Source: Aureispira sp.
GTDB taxonomy: Bacteria > Bacteroidota > Bacteroidia > Chitinophagales > Saprospiraceae
Direction: 5' to 3'
Length of the DNA: 43,027 bases
Assembly (NCBI GenBank): GCA_024222455.1
Contig: JAAEPD010000148.1
Span: 1-43,027, forward strand
This document shows, piece by piece, positions 15,547 to 24,397 of the stretch. Position 1 is the first letter of the stretch, and every line of letters starts with the position of its first letter. Under the pieces are notes generated by a model. It saw only the letters and a program-made list of their open reading frames with translations. It was not told where the DNA came from and made no database searches. The position numbers and the translations under genes were made by a program.

Positions 15547-15573
15547 GAGTTGGCACTGAAACAAGTGCAACTC
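15547..15573 (+). promoter_or_regulatory. Leader hairpin before the acyl-CoA dehydrogenase start
   Basis: GAGTTG(g)CACT and AGTGCAACTC form a 10-bp stem with one bulged G and a GAAACA loop. It lies 18 bp before the ATG and about 20 bp after the presumed transcription start, so it would be at the 5' end of the mRNA. It could protect the mRNA or regulate initiation. Confidence 0.5.
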
Positions 15574-15591
15574 CTTTAAAGTCAATACGTT

Positions 15592-16758
15592 ATGGACTTT
15601 CTGCTAACAGAAGAACATTTAGCTGTACGCGAAGCTGCTCGCGATTTTGCTCAAAAAGAATTATTACCTGGTGTAATCGAGCGTGATTCTAAGATGATTC
15701 ACCCAACTGAGCAACTCAAAAAAATGGGTGAGCTTGGATTTTTGGGCATGATGGTAGATCCTAAATATGGTGGAGGTGGCATGGATGCTGTTTCTTATGT
15801 ATTGGCTATGGAAGAAATCTCTAAGGTGGATAACTCTTGTTCTGTAGCTATGTCTGTCAACAACTCATTAGTATGTTGGGGATTAGAAACATTTGGAACA
15901 GAAGAGCAAAAACAAAAATATTTGACCAAACTTTCTACAGGTGAGTGGATTGGTGCTTTCTGTCTATCTGAGCCAGAAGCTGGTTCTGATGCTACTTCTC
16001 AGCAGACTACTGCTATTGATATGGGCGATCACTATATCTTGAATGGTACTAAAAACTGGATCACTAATGGTGGAACATCTAAAGTACATTTAGTAATTGC
16101 TCAAACTGATAGAGAAAAAGGGCATAGAGGAATCAATGCATTTATAGTAGAGACAGATTGGGATGGTGTAAATGTTGGTGCTAAAGAAGATAAATTAGGT
16201 ATTCGCTCATCTGATACACACACGATCATGTATAATGACGTAAAAGTACCTAAGGCTAATAGAATTGGTGAAGATGGATTTGGTTTTAAATTCGCTATGA
16301 AAACATTATCTGGTGGTCGTATTGGTATCGCTTCTCAAGCTCTAGGTATAGCTGGTGGTGCTTATGAGTTGGCTGCTGCTTATGCTGGCGAACGTAAGGC
16401 ATTTGGTAAAGAGATTATCAAACACCAAGCAATTGGTTTTAAGTTAGCTGATATGTTCATGGAAATAGAAGCTGCTAAAATGTTAGTTTACCGTGCTGCT
16501 TGGCTCAAAGATCAGCACATGGACTACAATGCTGCTGGTTCTATGGCTAAATTATATGCTTCGGAAGTGGCTATGCGTCACACTGTAGAGGCTGTACAAA
16601 TACATGGTGGATATGGTTTTGTGAAAGAATACCATGTAGAGCGTTTGATGCGTGATGCTAAGATTACTCAAATCTACGAAGGAACATCAGAAGTACAACG
16701 TATTGTACTTTCTCGTCAAGTAGAAAAAGGGAATTTATATATACCTGTAACTAAGTAA
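15592..16758 (+). CDS. Short-chain-type acyl-CoA dehydrogenase
   Basis: A 388-residue FAD flavoenzyme that introduces the trans-2 double bond in acyl-CoA, passing electrons to ETF, in the beta-oxidation or butyryl-CoA pathway. Domains in order: N-terminal helical (LLTEEHLAVREAARDFAQKE), middle beta domain (CLSEPEAGSDATS, NGTKNWITNG), C-terminal helical domain (LAAAYAGERKAFGKEIIKHQ, AVQIHGGYGFVKEY). The catalytic base of short/medium-chain enzymes is the Glu in QIYEGTSEVQRI (about residue 363). Length and motifs fit butyryl-CoA dehydrogenase, though branched-chain variants cannot be excluded. The leader carries a -7 box and a hairpin; an intrinsic terminator follows, so the gene is monocistronic and probably strongly expressed. 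No ETF or thiolase gene is nearby. Confidence 0.92.
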   Translation: MDFLLTEEHLAVREAARDFAQKELLPGVIERDSKMIHPTEQLKKMGELGFLGMMVDPKYGGGGMDAVSYVLAMEEISKVDNSCSVAMSVNNSLVCWGLETFGTEEQKQKYLTKLSTGEWIGAFCLSEPEAGSDATSQQTTAIDMGDHYILNGTKNWITNGGTSKVHLVIAQTDREKGHRGINAFIVETDWDGVNVGAKEDKLGIRSSDTHTIMYNDVKVPKANRIGEDGFGFKFAMKTLSGGRIGIASQALGIAGGAYELAAAYAGERKAFGKEIIKHQAIGFKLADMFMEIEAAKMLVYRAAWLKDQHMDYNAAGSMAKLYASEVAMRHTVEAVQIHGGYGFVKEYHVERLMRDAKITQIYEGTSEVQRIVLSRQVEKGNLYIPVTK

Positions 16759-16785
16759 AATCCTTAGATTAGGATAAGATATATA

Positions 16786-16820
16786 CAAAGGATTGGCAAG
16801 TAATTGTCAATCCTTTTTTT
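16786..16820 (+). terminator. Terminator of the acyl-CoA dehydrogenase gene
   Basis: AAAGGATTGgCAA and TTGtCAATCCTTT form a 12-bp stem with one mismatch and a short loop, followed by a T-run. It lies 27 bp after the stop codon. Confidence 0.85.
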
Positions 16821-16881
16821 GTACCTTTATGTTATTGTTTTAGCAAGACACTATTTTTTAACAACTATTGAAAAATCGGCT

Positions 16882-17658
16882 ATGCTTGGTTTCGTAAAAG
16901 GTATTTTGTGCGATCTTGATGGAATTCTCTATGTTGGAGATGAACCTATAAAAAAAGTTGCAGGGGAGTTACTTAAGTATACCAAAATGGGCGATATTAA
17001 AATACGCTATCTAACCAATACTACTCGTGTTTCTCAGCAACAATTGTTGGAGAAACTCCTTAGTATGGGAATTCCTGCTGAATTGAATGAAATTATTAGC
17101 CCTCCAAGTGTAGCTGTCGATTACTTAAAACAACAAGGCATTCAGAATATTCACTTATGTGTTCGAGATGATATAAAATCCTATTTTAAAGATTTTCGTA
17201 ATACTAAACATGGCACTCAGGCTATAGTTATTGGAGATATTGGCCATAAATGGAGTTATGGATTGATGAACACCTTGTTTCGTATATTAAAACACAATAG
17301 GTCTGTTGAGCTAATTGCCTTGCACAAAAACCGATTTCTCACAAGAGGTGATGGTCTTGGACTAGATATAGGGCCTTTTGTAGCAGCCTTAGAGTATGCT
17401 GCTAATCAAGAAGCTTTGGTGGTAGGTAAACCTAGTGCAGCGGTTTTTGAACATGCAGTACAGCATATAGGCCTACCTAAAGAATCTTTGATTATGATAG
17501 GCGATGACTTAGATTCAGATATTATAGGCGCTCAAAATGTGGGAATTAAATCTGTTTTAGTTAAGACAGGAAAATACGATATGGCTTATAGCGATCGAAG
17601 TCCGATTAAACCTGATTTTATCTTTGATGATATCTCAAAGGTACTTACTGCTTTTTAA
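16882..17658 (+). CDS. HAD-IIA-type phosphatase (HDHD2/LHPP-like)
   Basis: A 258-residue haloacid-dehalogenase-superfamily hydrolase of subclass IIA. I start at ATG 16882 (MLGFVKGILCDLDGILYVGD); a longer frame from 16804 would begin inside the upstream terminator. Motif I is DLDG (nucleophile Asp at about 11), motif II YLTNTT, the type-IIA cap follows, and motif III/IV is VGKPSAAVFEHAV plus MIGDDLDSDIIGAQ. The closest known kin are the HDHD2/LHPP (phospholysine phosphohistidine) enzymes and NagD-like nucleotide phosphatases; the true substrate is unknown. The Asp-Leu-Asp-Gly without Thr is normal for this class. The next gene starts 68 bp downstream on the same strand. Confidence 0.85.
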   Translation: MLGFVKGILCDLDGILYVGDEPIKKVAGELLKYTKMGDIKIRYLTNTTRVSQQQLLEKLLSMGIPAELNEIISPPSVAVDYLKQQGIQNIHLCVRDDIKSYFKDFRNTKHGTQAIVIGDIGHKWSYGLMNTLFRILKHNRSVELIALHKNRFLTRGDGLGLDIGPFVAALEYAANQEALVVGKPSAAVFEHAVQHIGLPKESLIMIGDDLDSDIIGAQNVGIKSVLVKTGKYDMAYSDRSPIKPDFIFDDISKVLTAF

Positions 17659-17726
17659 TTGAGCATGCTTTTTGGATAGTGGATAAAAGCAATACAAATT
17701 CTATCAAAACACTTATTATTAATATA

Positions 17727-18773
17727 ATGCATTCATATATATACATTTTTATTCTCAGCATATTAAGTTCAATTGCCTTAACTGCTCAAGATAAGCTTGC
17801 TCCAACAGCACATTTGTATCCCTTTGAAGGGAAATACCTTAATCTAAACACATTAGAGCAGGAAGAATCTGCTACTTTGTTGGCCGAAACATTTAAGACG
17901 GAGAGTAAGTACGCCTATCGTTTCAAGGCCTTGGCTATTGACCAGTTAGCTTATAAGGGAATGCTGTTCAAAATATTAGAAAAGAATGGACTTTTGATGA
18001 CTAATATGTCTACTCAGGCAGCAGGACCTCTACCTAACAACGAAAAAGATCAAACAATCTATGGAATGAATTTCCTGTTGGAAGTTGAAGGTGGCGTTAT
18101 TTATATCAAGCACCTAGAGCCAGAAGTTGGTTTTATGCTCTATAAATATGATGAGGCAGGCAAGGAGGTATTTGCTTTACAGCTGCCTCATAGTAAGTAT
18201 ATTGAAAGTGGCAGTCTAAAATATTTTTCGCCATACTTGGGCTATTTTACACATACTGCTTCTAGTTTAGTTTTTTCCTCTTACTCAGGTCTCAAAAAAC
18301 AGACTTCTATTGTTAATACTAAAGAAGGAACTGTTCAGAATTTTGATTTTACGAGTATTGGTGTTTTGAGAGATGAAAAAGGAGATATGGCTATACAAGG
18401 TTTTGTAGAGTTGGATAAGAGTAATAGTGCTATTAAGGTAACTTATATAGATAAAACCTTTCTTATCCAAAAATCATTTTTGAAGGATTCTGACCATGTC
18501 GAAACACTTATTGTAGATAATAAATTGATTGTAGCTTCCAACAACCGTATTCAATCAGGGGTGCAGCTATTTGCTATAGACTTAGATAGTAAAGAAACTG
18601 TTTGGGAGGCAAAAGTTCAACAATTGAATGGATCTGACAAGCAATATTTTAATACACTATGGCTGAGCGCCCATGAAGGGAAAATTTTATTGGAAGGCTA
18701 CGAAAAAGCAGGCAAATATTTGCAAATATTTGATATTAAAACAGGTCAACAAACTTGGACTTCTATTAAATAA
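17727..18773 (+). CDS. Secreted propeller-like protein of unknown function
   Basis: A 348-residue exported protein. ATG 17727 gives a signal peptide (MHSYIYIFILSILSSIALTAQ) ending AQ-D; a GTG at 17679 would add 16 residues in front of it and is less likely. The body is beta-rich, and the C-terminal third has the repeating VQLFAIDLDSKETVWEAKV and LQIFDIKTGQQTWT strands typical of PQQ-like/WD-type propeller blades. There is no lipobox and no T9SS domain. No enzyme motif is evident. Its neighbours (HAD phosphatase upstream, convergent manC downstream) do not point to a role. I cannot name a family with confidence. Confidence 0.6.
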   Translation: MHSYIYIFILSILSSIALTAQDKLAPTAHLYPFEGKYLNLNTLEQEESATLLAETFKTESKYAYRFKALAIDQLAYKGMLFKILEKNGLLMTNMSTQAAGPLPNNEKDQTIYGMNFLLEVEGGVIYIKHLEPEVGFMLYKYDEAGKEVFALQLPHSKYIESGSLKYFSPYLGYFTHTASSLVFSSYSGLKKQTSIVNTKEGTVQNFDFTSIGVLRDEKGDMAIQGFVELDKSNSAIKVTYIDKTFLIQKSFLKDSDHVETLIVDNKLIVASNNRIQSGVQLFAIDLDSKETVWEAKVQQLNGSDKQYFNTLWLSAHEGKILLEGYEKAGKYLQIFDIKTGQQTWTSIK

Positions 18774-18846
18774 GCACTTTCTAATAAACTTAGATATATT
18801 AAGTCCAAACTTGCCTTTCTTGCCTGTGAGATAAAACAAATAAGTT

Positions 18847-19932
18847 CTAAGAGAAACGATCACCAAATTTTTTAGTAATCTCTTTAGTGATACCTTTGAT
18901 TTCTTGCTCCTTTGTTTTAGGATAAATCATTAAAACATCACCTTCGTCTACTATAATATAATCATCTAGATCCTTAAGAATAATTAGTTTATCCTTAGGA
19001 GTGCGAATCATGCAGTTCTTTGTATCTAGAGGCATTACCAAATCAGGATTTGGGCTGTTTATAACATTTTGTTGCTCATCTTTAGAAGACTCTATATGCA
19101 ATGAACCCCATGTACCTAAATCTGACCAACCTATATCTGCAGGTAAGGTGTATATATTATCTGCTTTTTCCATGATTGCATAATCAATAGAAATATTTGG
19201 CGATTGAGGATAATGCTGATCAATAAACTCTTGTTCTTTATTTGTATTAAACAGATCTCTACCTTTAGAAAATAGGTAGTAGATACTAGGTGCATGCAAC
19301 TGAAATGATTTCAATAGTGTGCTTGCATTCCAAATAAAAATACCTGCATTCCATAGGTATTCACCACTAGCTACAAATTTTTTGGCATTCTCTAAGTTTG
19401 GCTTTTCTGTGAACTGTTGAACCTTATGAAAAGGGTCTTCACCTTCTGTATCAAAATGGATATAACCATAACCTGTATTTGGATTGGTTGGCTGTATACC
19501 TAAGGTAAGTATAGCATCTTTTTGAGCCACAAATTCTAAACTAGCGTTAATCTTTTTTACAAAGAGTTCTTCCTTTAGGATAACATGGTCAGAAGGAGTC
19601 ACTACAAAATTGGCTTCAGGATTAAGCTGTTGTAGCTTGAAAGCTGCATAAGCTATACAAGGAGCTGTATTGTTACGTGAAGGTTCACAGAGTACTTGAT
19701 GTGGCTGAAGTGCTGGCAAATGTTCTAATACCTGTTGTTGGTATTGGGCATTGGTGACTACAAAAATATTTTCGGCTGGACAAATTTTGTTAAATCGATC
19801 GAACGTAAGTTGGATAAGTGATTTACCAACTCCTAATATATCTAAAAACTGTTTAGGACGTTGAGTTCGACTGCCTGGCCAAAACCGACTGCCAATTCCT
19901 CCCGCCATTATAACTACATAGTTGTTATTCAT
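18847..19932 (-). CDS. manC: Mannose-1-phosphate guanylyltransferase
   Basis: A 361-residue enzyme making GDP-mannose from mannose-1-phosphate and GTP, the donor for mannose, fucose and perosamine in lipopolysaccharide, capsule and glycoprotein sugars. The nucleotidyltransferase signature MAGGIGSRFWPGSRTQRPKQF is at residues 9-29; further motifs are EPSRNNTAPCIAYAA, FVVTPSDHVI, GYGYIHF, FTEKPNLENAKKF, NAGIFIWNAS and DIGWSDLGTWGSL, all as in the family. The length matches monofunctional GMPs; the isomerase domain of bifunctional ManC is absent. A perfect inverted repeat lies in the 75-bp gap to the upstream gene on the same strand (20008). It may belong to an envelope-sugar unit spread elsewhere. 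Confidence 0.93.
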   Translation of the reverse strand: MNNNYVVIMAGGIGSRFWPGSRTQRPKQFLDILGVGKSLIQLTFDRFNKICPAENIFVVTNAQYQQQVLEHLPALQPHQVLCEPSRNNTAPCIAYAAFKLQQLNPEANFVVTPSDHVILKEELFVKKINASLEFVAQKDAILTLGIQPTNPNTGYGYIHFDTEGEDPFHKVQQFTEKPNLENAKKFVASGEYLWNAGIFIWNASTLLKSFQLHAPSIYYLFSKGRDLFNTNKEQEFIDQHYPQSPNISIDYAIMEKADNIYTLPADIGWSDLGTWGSLHIESSKDEQQNVINSPNPDLVMPLDTKNCMIRTPKDKLIILKDLDDYIIVDEGDVLMIYPKTKEQEIKGITKEITKKFGDRFS

Positions 19933-19963
19933 GAACGCAATTAAATTTTATGCTAATGTCTTG

Positions 19964-19984
19964 TTCTCAAATAGGATTTGAGAA
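19964..19984. promoter_or_regulatory. Perfect 9-bp inverted repeat upstream of manC
   Basis: TTCTCAAAT-AGG-ATTTGAGAA, a perfect 9+3+9 palindrome, lies 32 bp before the manC start and 24 bp after the stop of the SRPBCC gene. No T-run follows on the minus strand, so an operator or an mRNA-processing site is more likely than a terminator. Confidence 0.55.
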
Positions 19985-20007
19985 TTTGTAATTTGTAAAC
20001 CTAGAAG

Positions 20008-20553
20008 CTATTTTTCTTCTACAGTGTACAAAGATTTTAAATTTTCTAGACTTTCTTCAATAGTCGAATTAAAATAATTCTGAAGGAAATAAGCCTGATA
20101 ACGTTTTATGGGGTTATTTTGTTTTATCTCGTCAAGCTGGAAACGCCAAGCTACTTGGGTATATCCTCCTTCTGCAGTATCTAAAACTATAGTGCCTAGC
20201 ATCGGAAATTTATCCCCATCTATATCAAACTGATATTGAAGCTCCTTATCTACAAGGCTTCTGATGATGGTTATTCTACCTGTAATACGAGAACCTTTCC
20301 ATATTTGGATAGCTCCAAGACCGCCATTAGGGCCTTGGTATTCAAATTCTAGACCTTCGTTATTTTCTTTGTTCCATACCGTCCATTCAGGCCATTTTTC
20401 TAAGAAATTGATGAGCAAAAAGAGTTCGGAAGGCGAGGCATGGATCAGTTCAGCCTTTTCTATTTGAAAAGAAGAAGGCAAGAAGAGACCTAGCAATATT
20501 ACTACTCCAAGTATAAACCCTAAGATGATCAATAAAATAAAAATGGTAGACAT
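20008..20553 (-). CDS. Membrane-anchored SRPBCC-family (START-like) protein
   Basis: A 181-residue protein with one N-terminal transmembrane helix (IFILLIILGFILGVVILLGLF, about 4-24) followed by a polyketide-cyclase/START-like ligand-binding domain. The family pattern is visible in IEKAELIHASPSELFLLINFLEKWPEWTVWN near the start and WRFQLDEIKQ...YFNSTIEESLENLKSL at the end. SRPBCC proteins enclose hydrophobic ligands; in this phylum anchored forms are common and usually unassigned. It lies upstream of manC on the same strand with an inverted repeat between. Function beyond hydrophobic-ligand binding is not supported. Confidence 0.8.
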   Translation of the reverse strand: MSTIFILLIILGFILGVVILLGLFLPSSFQIEKAELIHASPSELFLLINFLEKWPEWTVWNKENNEGLEFEYQGPNGGLGAIQIWKGSRITGRITIIRSLVDKELQYQFDIDGDKFPMLGTIVLDTAEGGYTQVAWRFQLDEIKQNNPIKRYQAYFLQNYFNSTIEESLENLKSLYTVEEK

Positions 20554-20675
20554 ACAGTAAACGTGCTAATTTGAAAAATGTACTTGGTAATCAGTTTATA
20601 ATAAGGAGGAGGGGCTATTTTGATTATCAAGAATCCATTTAGTACAGGCTAAATATTTTAAATAAAATTAGGCTA

Positions 20676-20719
20676 TTCAAAAAAGAGTAATTGTTATTTA
20701 TTAGATACTCTTTTTTGAA
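20676..20719 (-). terminator. Terminator-like hairpin after sucA
   Basis: TTCAAAAAAGAGTA and TACTCTTTTTTGAA form a perfect 14-bp stem with a 16-nt AT-rich loop, flanked by further partial pairing (AGGC/GGCCT). It lies 26 bp after the sucA stop. The T-run sits inside the stem, so it may act in either direction. Confidence 0.65.
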
Positions 20720-20744
20720 CGGCCTATATCTAAGAATCGATAGT

Positions 20745-23543
20745 TTATGCTTTTTGAGTTGTACTTGGATTCGATACAACTTTACCATTGCTTTCTATTG
20801 GCGCAAAAGCTCTATCAACAATATCTTGTTGCTCACGATCATGCACTTTCTTGTAACCTGTAGCAGGAGAAGCACTAGATTTTCGAGAGATTAGTTCTAA
20901 GTCAAGTTTTCTATAGAATGCTAGTATATATTGCCAAGCACCCATATTAGAAGGTTCTTCTTGTACCCAGAACCAATTAGCATTAGGATATTTATGAATT
21001 AAAGCATTCACCTGTTTTTTAGGGAATGGATATAACTGCTCTAAACGAATGATAGCGACATCATCTCTACCATCAGCTTCTTTGCGTTCTAATAAATCAT
21101 AATAGATTTTACCTGAACAGCAAAGTACTCGTTTCGTTTTCTTTCCATCAGCTTCTGTCGGAAGCATTGGATCATCATATACTTCATGGAATCCACCTGT
21201 TGTGAAATCATTCAAATCAGATACACAACGATTGAATCGAAGTAGTTTTTTAGGACTCATCACTACCAATGGCTTACGGAATGGTCTAGCTTGCTGACGA
21301 CGAATTAAGTGGAAAAAATTAGCTGGTGTAGTTACATTAGCAACTGTCATATTGAATTCTGCACAAGCCTGTAGATAACGCTCCAAACGAGCACTAGAAT
21401 GTTCAGGTCCTTGTCCCTCATATCCATGAGGCAAGAGCATCACCAAACCAGTCATTTTATGCCATTTACTTTCTGAAGAAGTAATAAATTGGTCAATCAT
21501 AGTTTGAGCGCCATTGGCAAAATCCCCAAATTGAGCTTCCCATATAACCAAAGCATCAGGAGTAGTAATAGAATATCCATACTCAAATCCTAATACAGCA
21601 AACTCTGATAGGAGTGAGTTATAAATTCGAAGTTGTCCTTGTTCCTCGCCTAAATGATTGAGGCGATTGAACTGCTCATTTGTTTCTACATCATAAAGAA
21701 CTGCATTACGATGCGAAAAAGTACCACGTTTCACATCTTGACCACTCATACGAATATCTTGGCCATCTAAAAGTAGGGAACCATAAGCAAGGTGTTCGGC
21801 CATTGACCAATCTGCTTGGTTCTTGTCTATGAACCCTTGAGAACGTTTTAGAATCCTCTTGAATTTAGGTAGAATCTTAAAGCCTTCAGGCAAATTTTGT
21901 AGATTCTGTAAGTTCCCTAATATCTGGTCAACTTGTTCTCTTGGAATACTAGTGTCAGGAGATACTAAATAGTCTTTTGAACTAGTGTTTTTTTGAAGTT
22001 TTTGCCAAGCTAGCTCAGATTTTTGATAAGTATATTTGAGCGTGTTTTCTTTAGCATTATTGAAACGAGCCTGTAAAAGTTGATCAAACTCTTTATCCAT
22101 TTTTTGAGCTAACTCTGCTCCAATCGTACCACTTTCTATAAGCTTTTCTGAATAGATGGTGCGAGTGTCTTTATGGTTTTTGATAAACTTATATAGCTGA
22201 GGTTGTGTGAATTTTGGATCATCTCCTTCATTGTGACCATGTTTACGATAGCCAACCATATCTATGAATACATCTGTATTGAATTCTTGGCGATATTCTG
22301 CTGCTAATTCTGATACAAAAACTACTGCTTCTGGATCATCTGCATTAACATGAAATACAGGAGCCTGAACTAATGCTGCTACACCTGTACAATAGGTAGA
22401 TGAACGAGCATCATCAAAATCAGTAGTAAAACCAATTTGATTATTAATAACAAAGTGAATTGTTCCACCAGTATAATAACCTTCTAGTTGGCTCATTTGT
22501 ACTACTTCATGTACTACTCCCTGACCTGCTACCGCAGCATCTCCATGTATAAGAATAGGCAAAATACGATCAAAATCACTATGATATAGCAAATCTGCTT
22601 TGGCGCGAGCAAAACCTTGTACTACAGGACCTACTGCTTCTAAGTGAGAAGGGTTAGGTACCATTTTTAGATGTACATTGTATCCTGCAGGTGTGGTAAC
22701 TTCAGAAGAAAAACCTAGATGATATTTTACATCACCATCACCAAAAGCCATATCTTTAGGCATTTCACCTTCAAACTCTTCAAAGATATATTCGTATGTC
22801 TTTTTCATGATATTGGCCAACACATTCAAACGACCTCGATGTGCCATACCTATAACAACCTCTCCAACTTCTAGCTGAGAAGCTTTGTTGATAATCGCAT
22901 CTAACGCAGGAATGGTAGATTCACCACCTTCTAGGCCAAAACGCTTCTGAGCTACATATTTTTTAGCCAAAAAGTTTTCGAAACCTATTGCTCCATTTAG
23001 CTTTTTAAGAATACGATGTTTCTTTTCTATTGGTAAACCATAATCAGTGGTTTGGACAGCTTCTATTCTAGCACGTAACCAGTCATACTTGTCACGATTT
23101 TCAATATTCTGAAATTCAAAACCTATATTTCTACAGTAGATAAACTGTAGTCGAGCTCTGATCTCTCTAAGAGTAGCATTAGGCATACCCAATTCGCTAC
23201 CAACAGCAAATTTGGTATCCAAATCATCTTTGGATAAGCCAAAGTAAGGTAAATCTAAGCTTGGGAATCTAAATTTTCGAGTACGAATAGGATTCGTTGT
23301 CGACATTAGGTGTCCACGTTGGCGATAGCCATTAATAAGATTATGTACAGCAAATTCTTTATTCGAAAAACTAGCAGGAGCAGAGCTAGAACCTTCTGCA
23401 GCTACATTATTGTTGAGCGCAAACTCAAATCCTTGAAAGAATTCTCTCCAGCCATCCGCAATACCCTCAGGGTTTTCCTTGTATTTGGTGTACATATTTT
23501 CGATATATGTAGGATGCGCATTAGAAATAAATGAATAGTCCAT
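20745..23543 (-). CDS. sucA: 2-oxoglutarate dehydrogenase E1 component
   Basis: A 932-residue thiamine-diphosphate enzyme that decarboxylates 2-oxoglutarate and hands succinyl to the E2 lipoyl arm in the TCA cycle. The N-terminal DYSFISNAHPTYIENMYTKY segment and GxxWREFFQGFEF mark the family; the ThDP region includes GMAHRGRLN, HGDAAVAGQGVVHEV and VINNQIGFTT; the C-terminal part has WEAQFGDFANGAQTM, LLPHGYEGQGPEHSSAR and QEEPSNMGAW. Length is normal. Neither sucB (E2) nor lpd is adjacent; the E2 gene at 38934 belongs to pyruvate dehydrogenase. The gene stands alone, with a hairpin downstream; no clean promoter consensus was found in 23544-23701. Confidence 0.97.
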   Translation of the reverse strand: MDYSFISNAHPTYIENMYTKYKENPEGIADGWREFFQGFEFALNNNVAAEGSSSAPASFSNKEFAVHNLINGYRQRGHLMSTTNPIRTRKFRFPSLDLPYFGLSKDDLDTKFAVGSELGMPNATLREIRARLQFIYCRNIGFEFQNIENRDKYDWLRARIEAVQTTDYGLPIEKKHRILKKLNGAIGFENFLAKKYVAQKRFGLEGGESTIPALDAIINKASQLEVGEVVIGMAHRGRLNVLANIMKKTYEYIFEEFEGEMPKDMAFGDGDVKYHLGFSSEVTTPAGYNVHLKMVPNPSHLEAVGPVVQGFARAKADLLYHSDFDRILPILIHGDAAVAGQGVVHEVVQMSQLEGYYTGGTIHFVINNQIGFTTDFDDARSSTYCTGVAALVQAPVFHVNADDPEAVVFVSELAAEYRQEFNTDVFIDMVGYRKHGHNEGDDPKFTQPQLYKFIKNHKDTRTIYSEKLIESGTIGAELAQKMDKEFDQLLQARFNNAKENTLKYTYQKSELAWQKLQKNTSSKDYLVSPDTSIPREQVDQILGNLQNLQNLPEGFKILPKFKRILKRSQGFIDKNQADWSMAEHLAYGSLLLDGQDIRMSGQDVKRGTFSHRNAVLYDVETNEQFNRLNHLGEEQGQLRIYNSLLSEFAVLGFEYGYSITTPDALVIWEAQFGDFANGAQTMIDQFITSSESKWHKMTGLVMLLPHGYEGQGPEHSSARLERYLQACAEFNMTVANVTTPANFFHLIRRQQARPFRKPLVVMSPKKLLRFNRCVSDLNDFTTGGFHEVYDDPMLPTEADGKKTKRVLCCSGKIYYDLLERKEADGRDDVAIIRLEQLYPFPKKQVNALIHKYPNANWFWVQEEPSNMGAWQYILAFYRKLDLELISRKSSASPATGYKKVHDREQQDIVDRAFAPIESNGKVVSNPSTTQKA

Positions 23544-23701
23544 TTTTTAACTCTTTTACGTTGATTTTTGGTGATAATTGCACAAATACCGCTAGAGTAT
23601 TTTTTATGCTAAGTATTTAAAATTGAAACGAAAATAAAAGTACAAAAGATTCGGTAGTTACAAAAGCTCTACAAAGCTTTTTTTATCCAACTTTGGACAC
23701 A

Positions 23702-23740
23702 AAAAAATGCCATCTTGCATAAAGAATAGCAAAGATGGCA
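23702..23740 (-). terminator. Terminator of the gene at 23769
   Basis: On the minus strand TGCCATCTTtGC and GCAAGATGGCA pair around about 10 nt, followed by seven T. It lies 28 bp after the stop. Confidence 0.85.
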
Positions 23741-23768
23741 ATTATAGTAAGATTTATAAGGTACAATT

Positions 23769-24221
23769 TTAGTCGGCAGCTAGTGATTTTAGCTCCATAG
23801 TAGTTTCTGAAACACTGTGATTTGAAACAACTCGTACAGTGTACAAACCATCCTCTAATCGGTTAAGCGGAACTTCTTGATAGTTGACTCCTCTGAATGA
23901 TTCAGACATGATAGGGTAATCCTCATCACTTGCATCTAATTCATAAATTTCAACATGGTTGAGTGAACCTCTACCTTTTACATGCAATTTTGCTTTAGAA
24001 ACAGCATCACGTGTAAGAGAGATAGGTGTTTCATCATAAGGTTTGATATAATGTTCATGATCGCTCGACTCTGTTGGAGCTTTCCGATTATTGATGAATT
24101 CTTGAAAATTGTCTATCTTTTCGATAGTTGGTTGCAATGTTGATTGCCCTGATTGTGCTTGTATGGTAGTGCTTAATAGAATAAAGCAAGCTCCCAAAAT
24201 GAATAGTCCCGTTAGTCTCAT
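23769..24221 (-). CDS. Small secreted protein with a C-terminal beta domain
   Basis: From ATG 24221 the product is 150 residues with a signal peptide (MRLTGLFILGACFILLSTTI, cut near QAQ-S); a longer start at 24257 would place twelve residues ahead of it. The middle holds ISLTRDAVSKAKLHVKGRG and the end RLEDGLYTVRVVSNHSVSET, the L-x-x-GxYxVxV pattern of the final strands of T9SS C-terminal domains and of related secretion domains. It lacks the PNP-type start of a full T9SS domain, so export by T9SS is only possible. Its terminator lies behind it and sucA is next downstream on the same strand. Function unknown. Confidence 0.65.
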   Translation of the reverse strand: MRLTGLFILGACFILLSTTIQAQSGQSTLQPTIEKIDNFQEFINNRKAPTESSDHEHYIKPYDETPISLTRDAVSKAKLHVKGRGSLNHVEIYELDASDEDYPIMSESFRGVNYQEVPLNRLEDGLYTVRVVSNHSVSETTMELKSLAAD

Positions 24222-24397
24222 AGCCAATAGATTTTTATAGTCCCGTAAAAAAATCAATGTACATTTATAGAATGGAGTTTGGGTTGGGGGATATTTAGAG
24301 GTATATCTAAAGAAACGAATAATTTTATATAAAGTTCCGTTTTTAGAATTTTATTTTAATAAAGTAGATTTTACAGTATTTTAACATGTTTTAGTTG

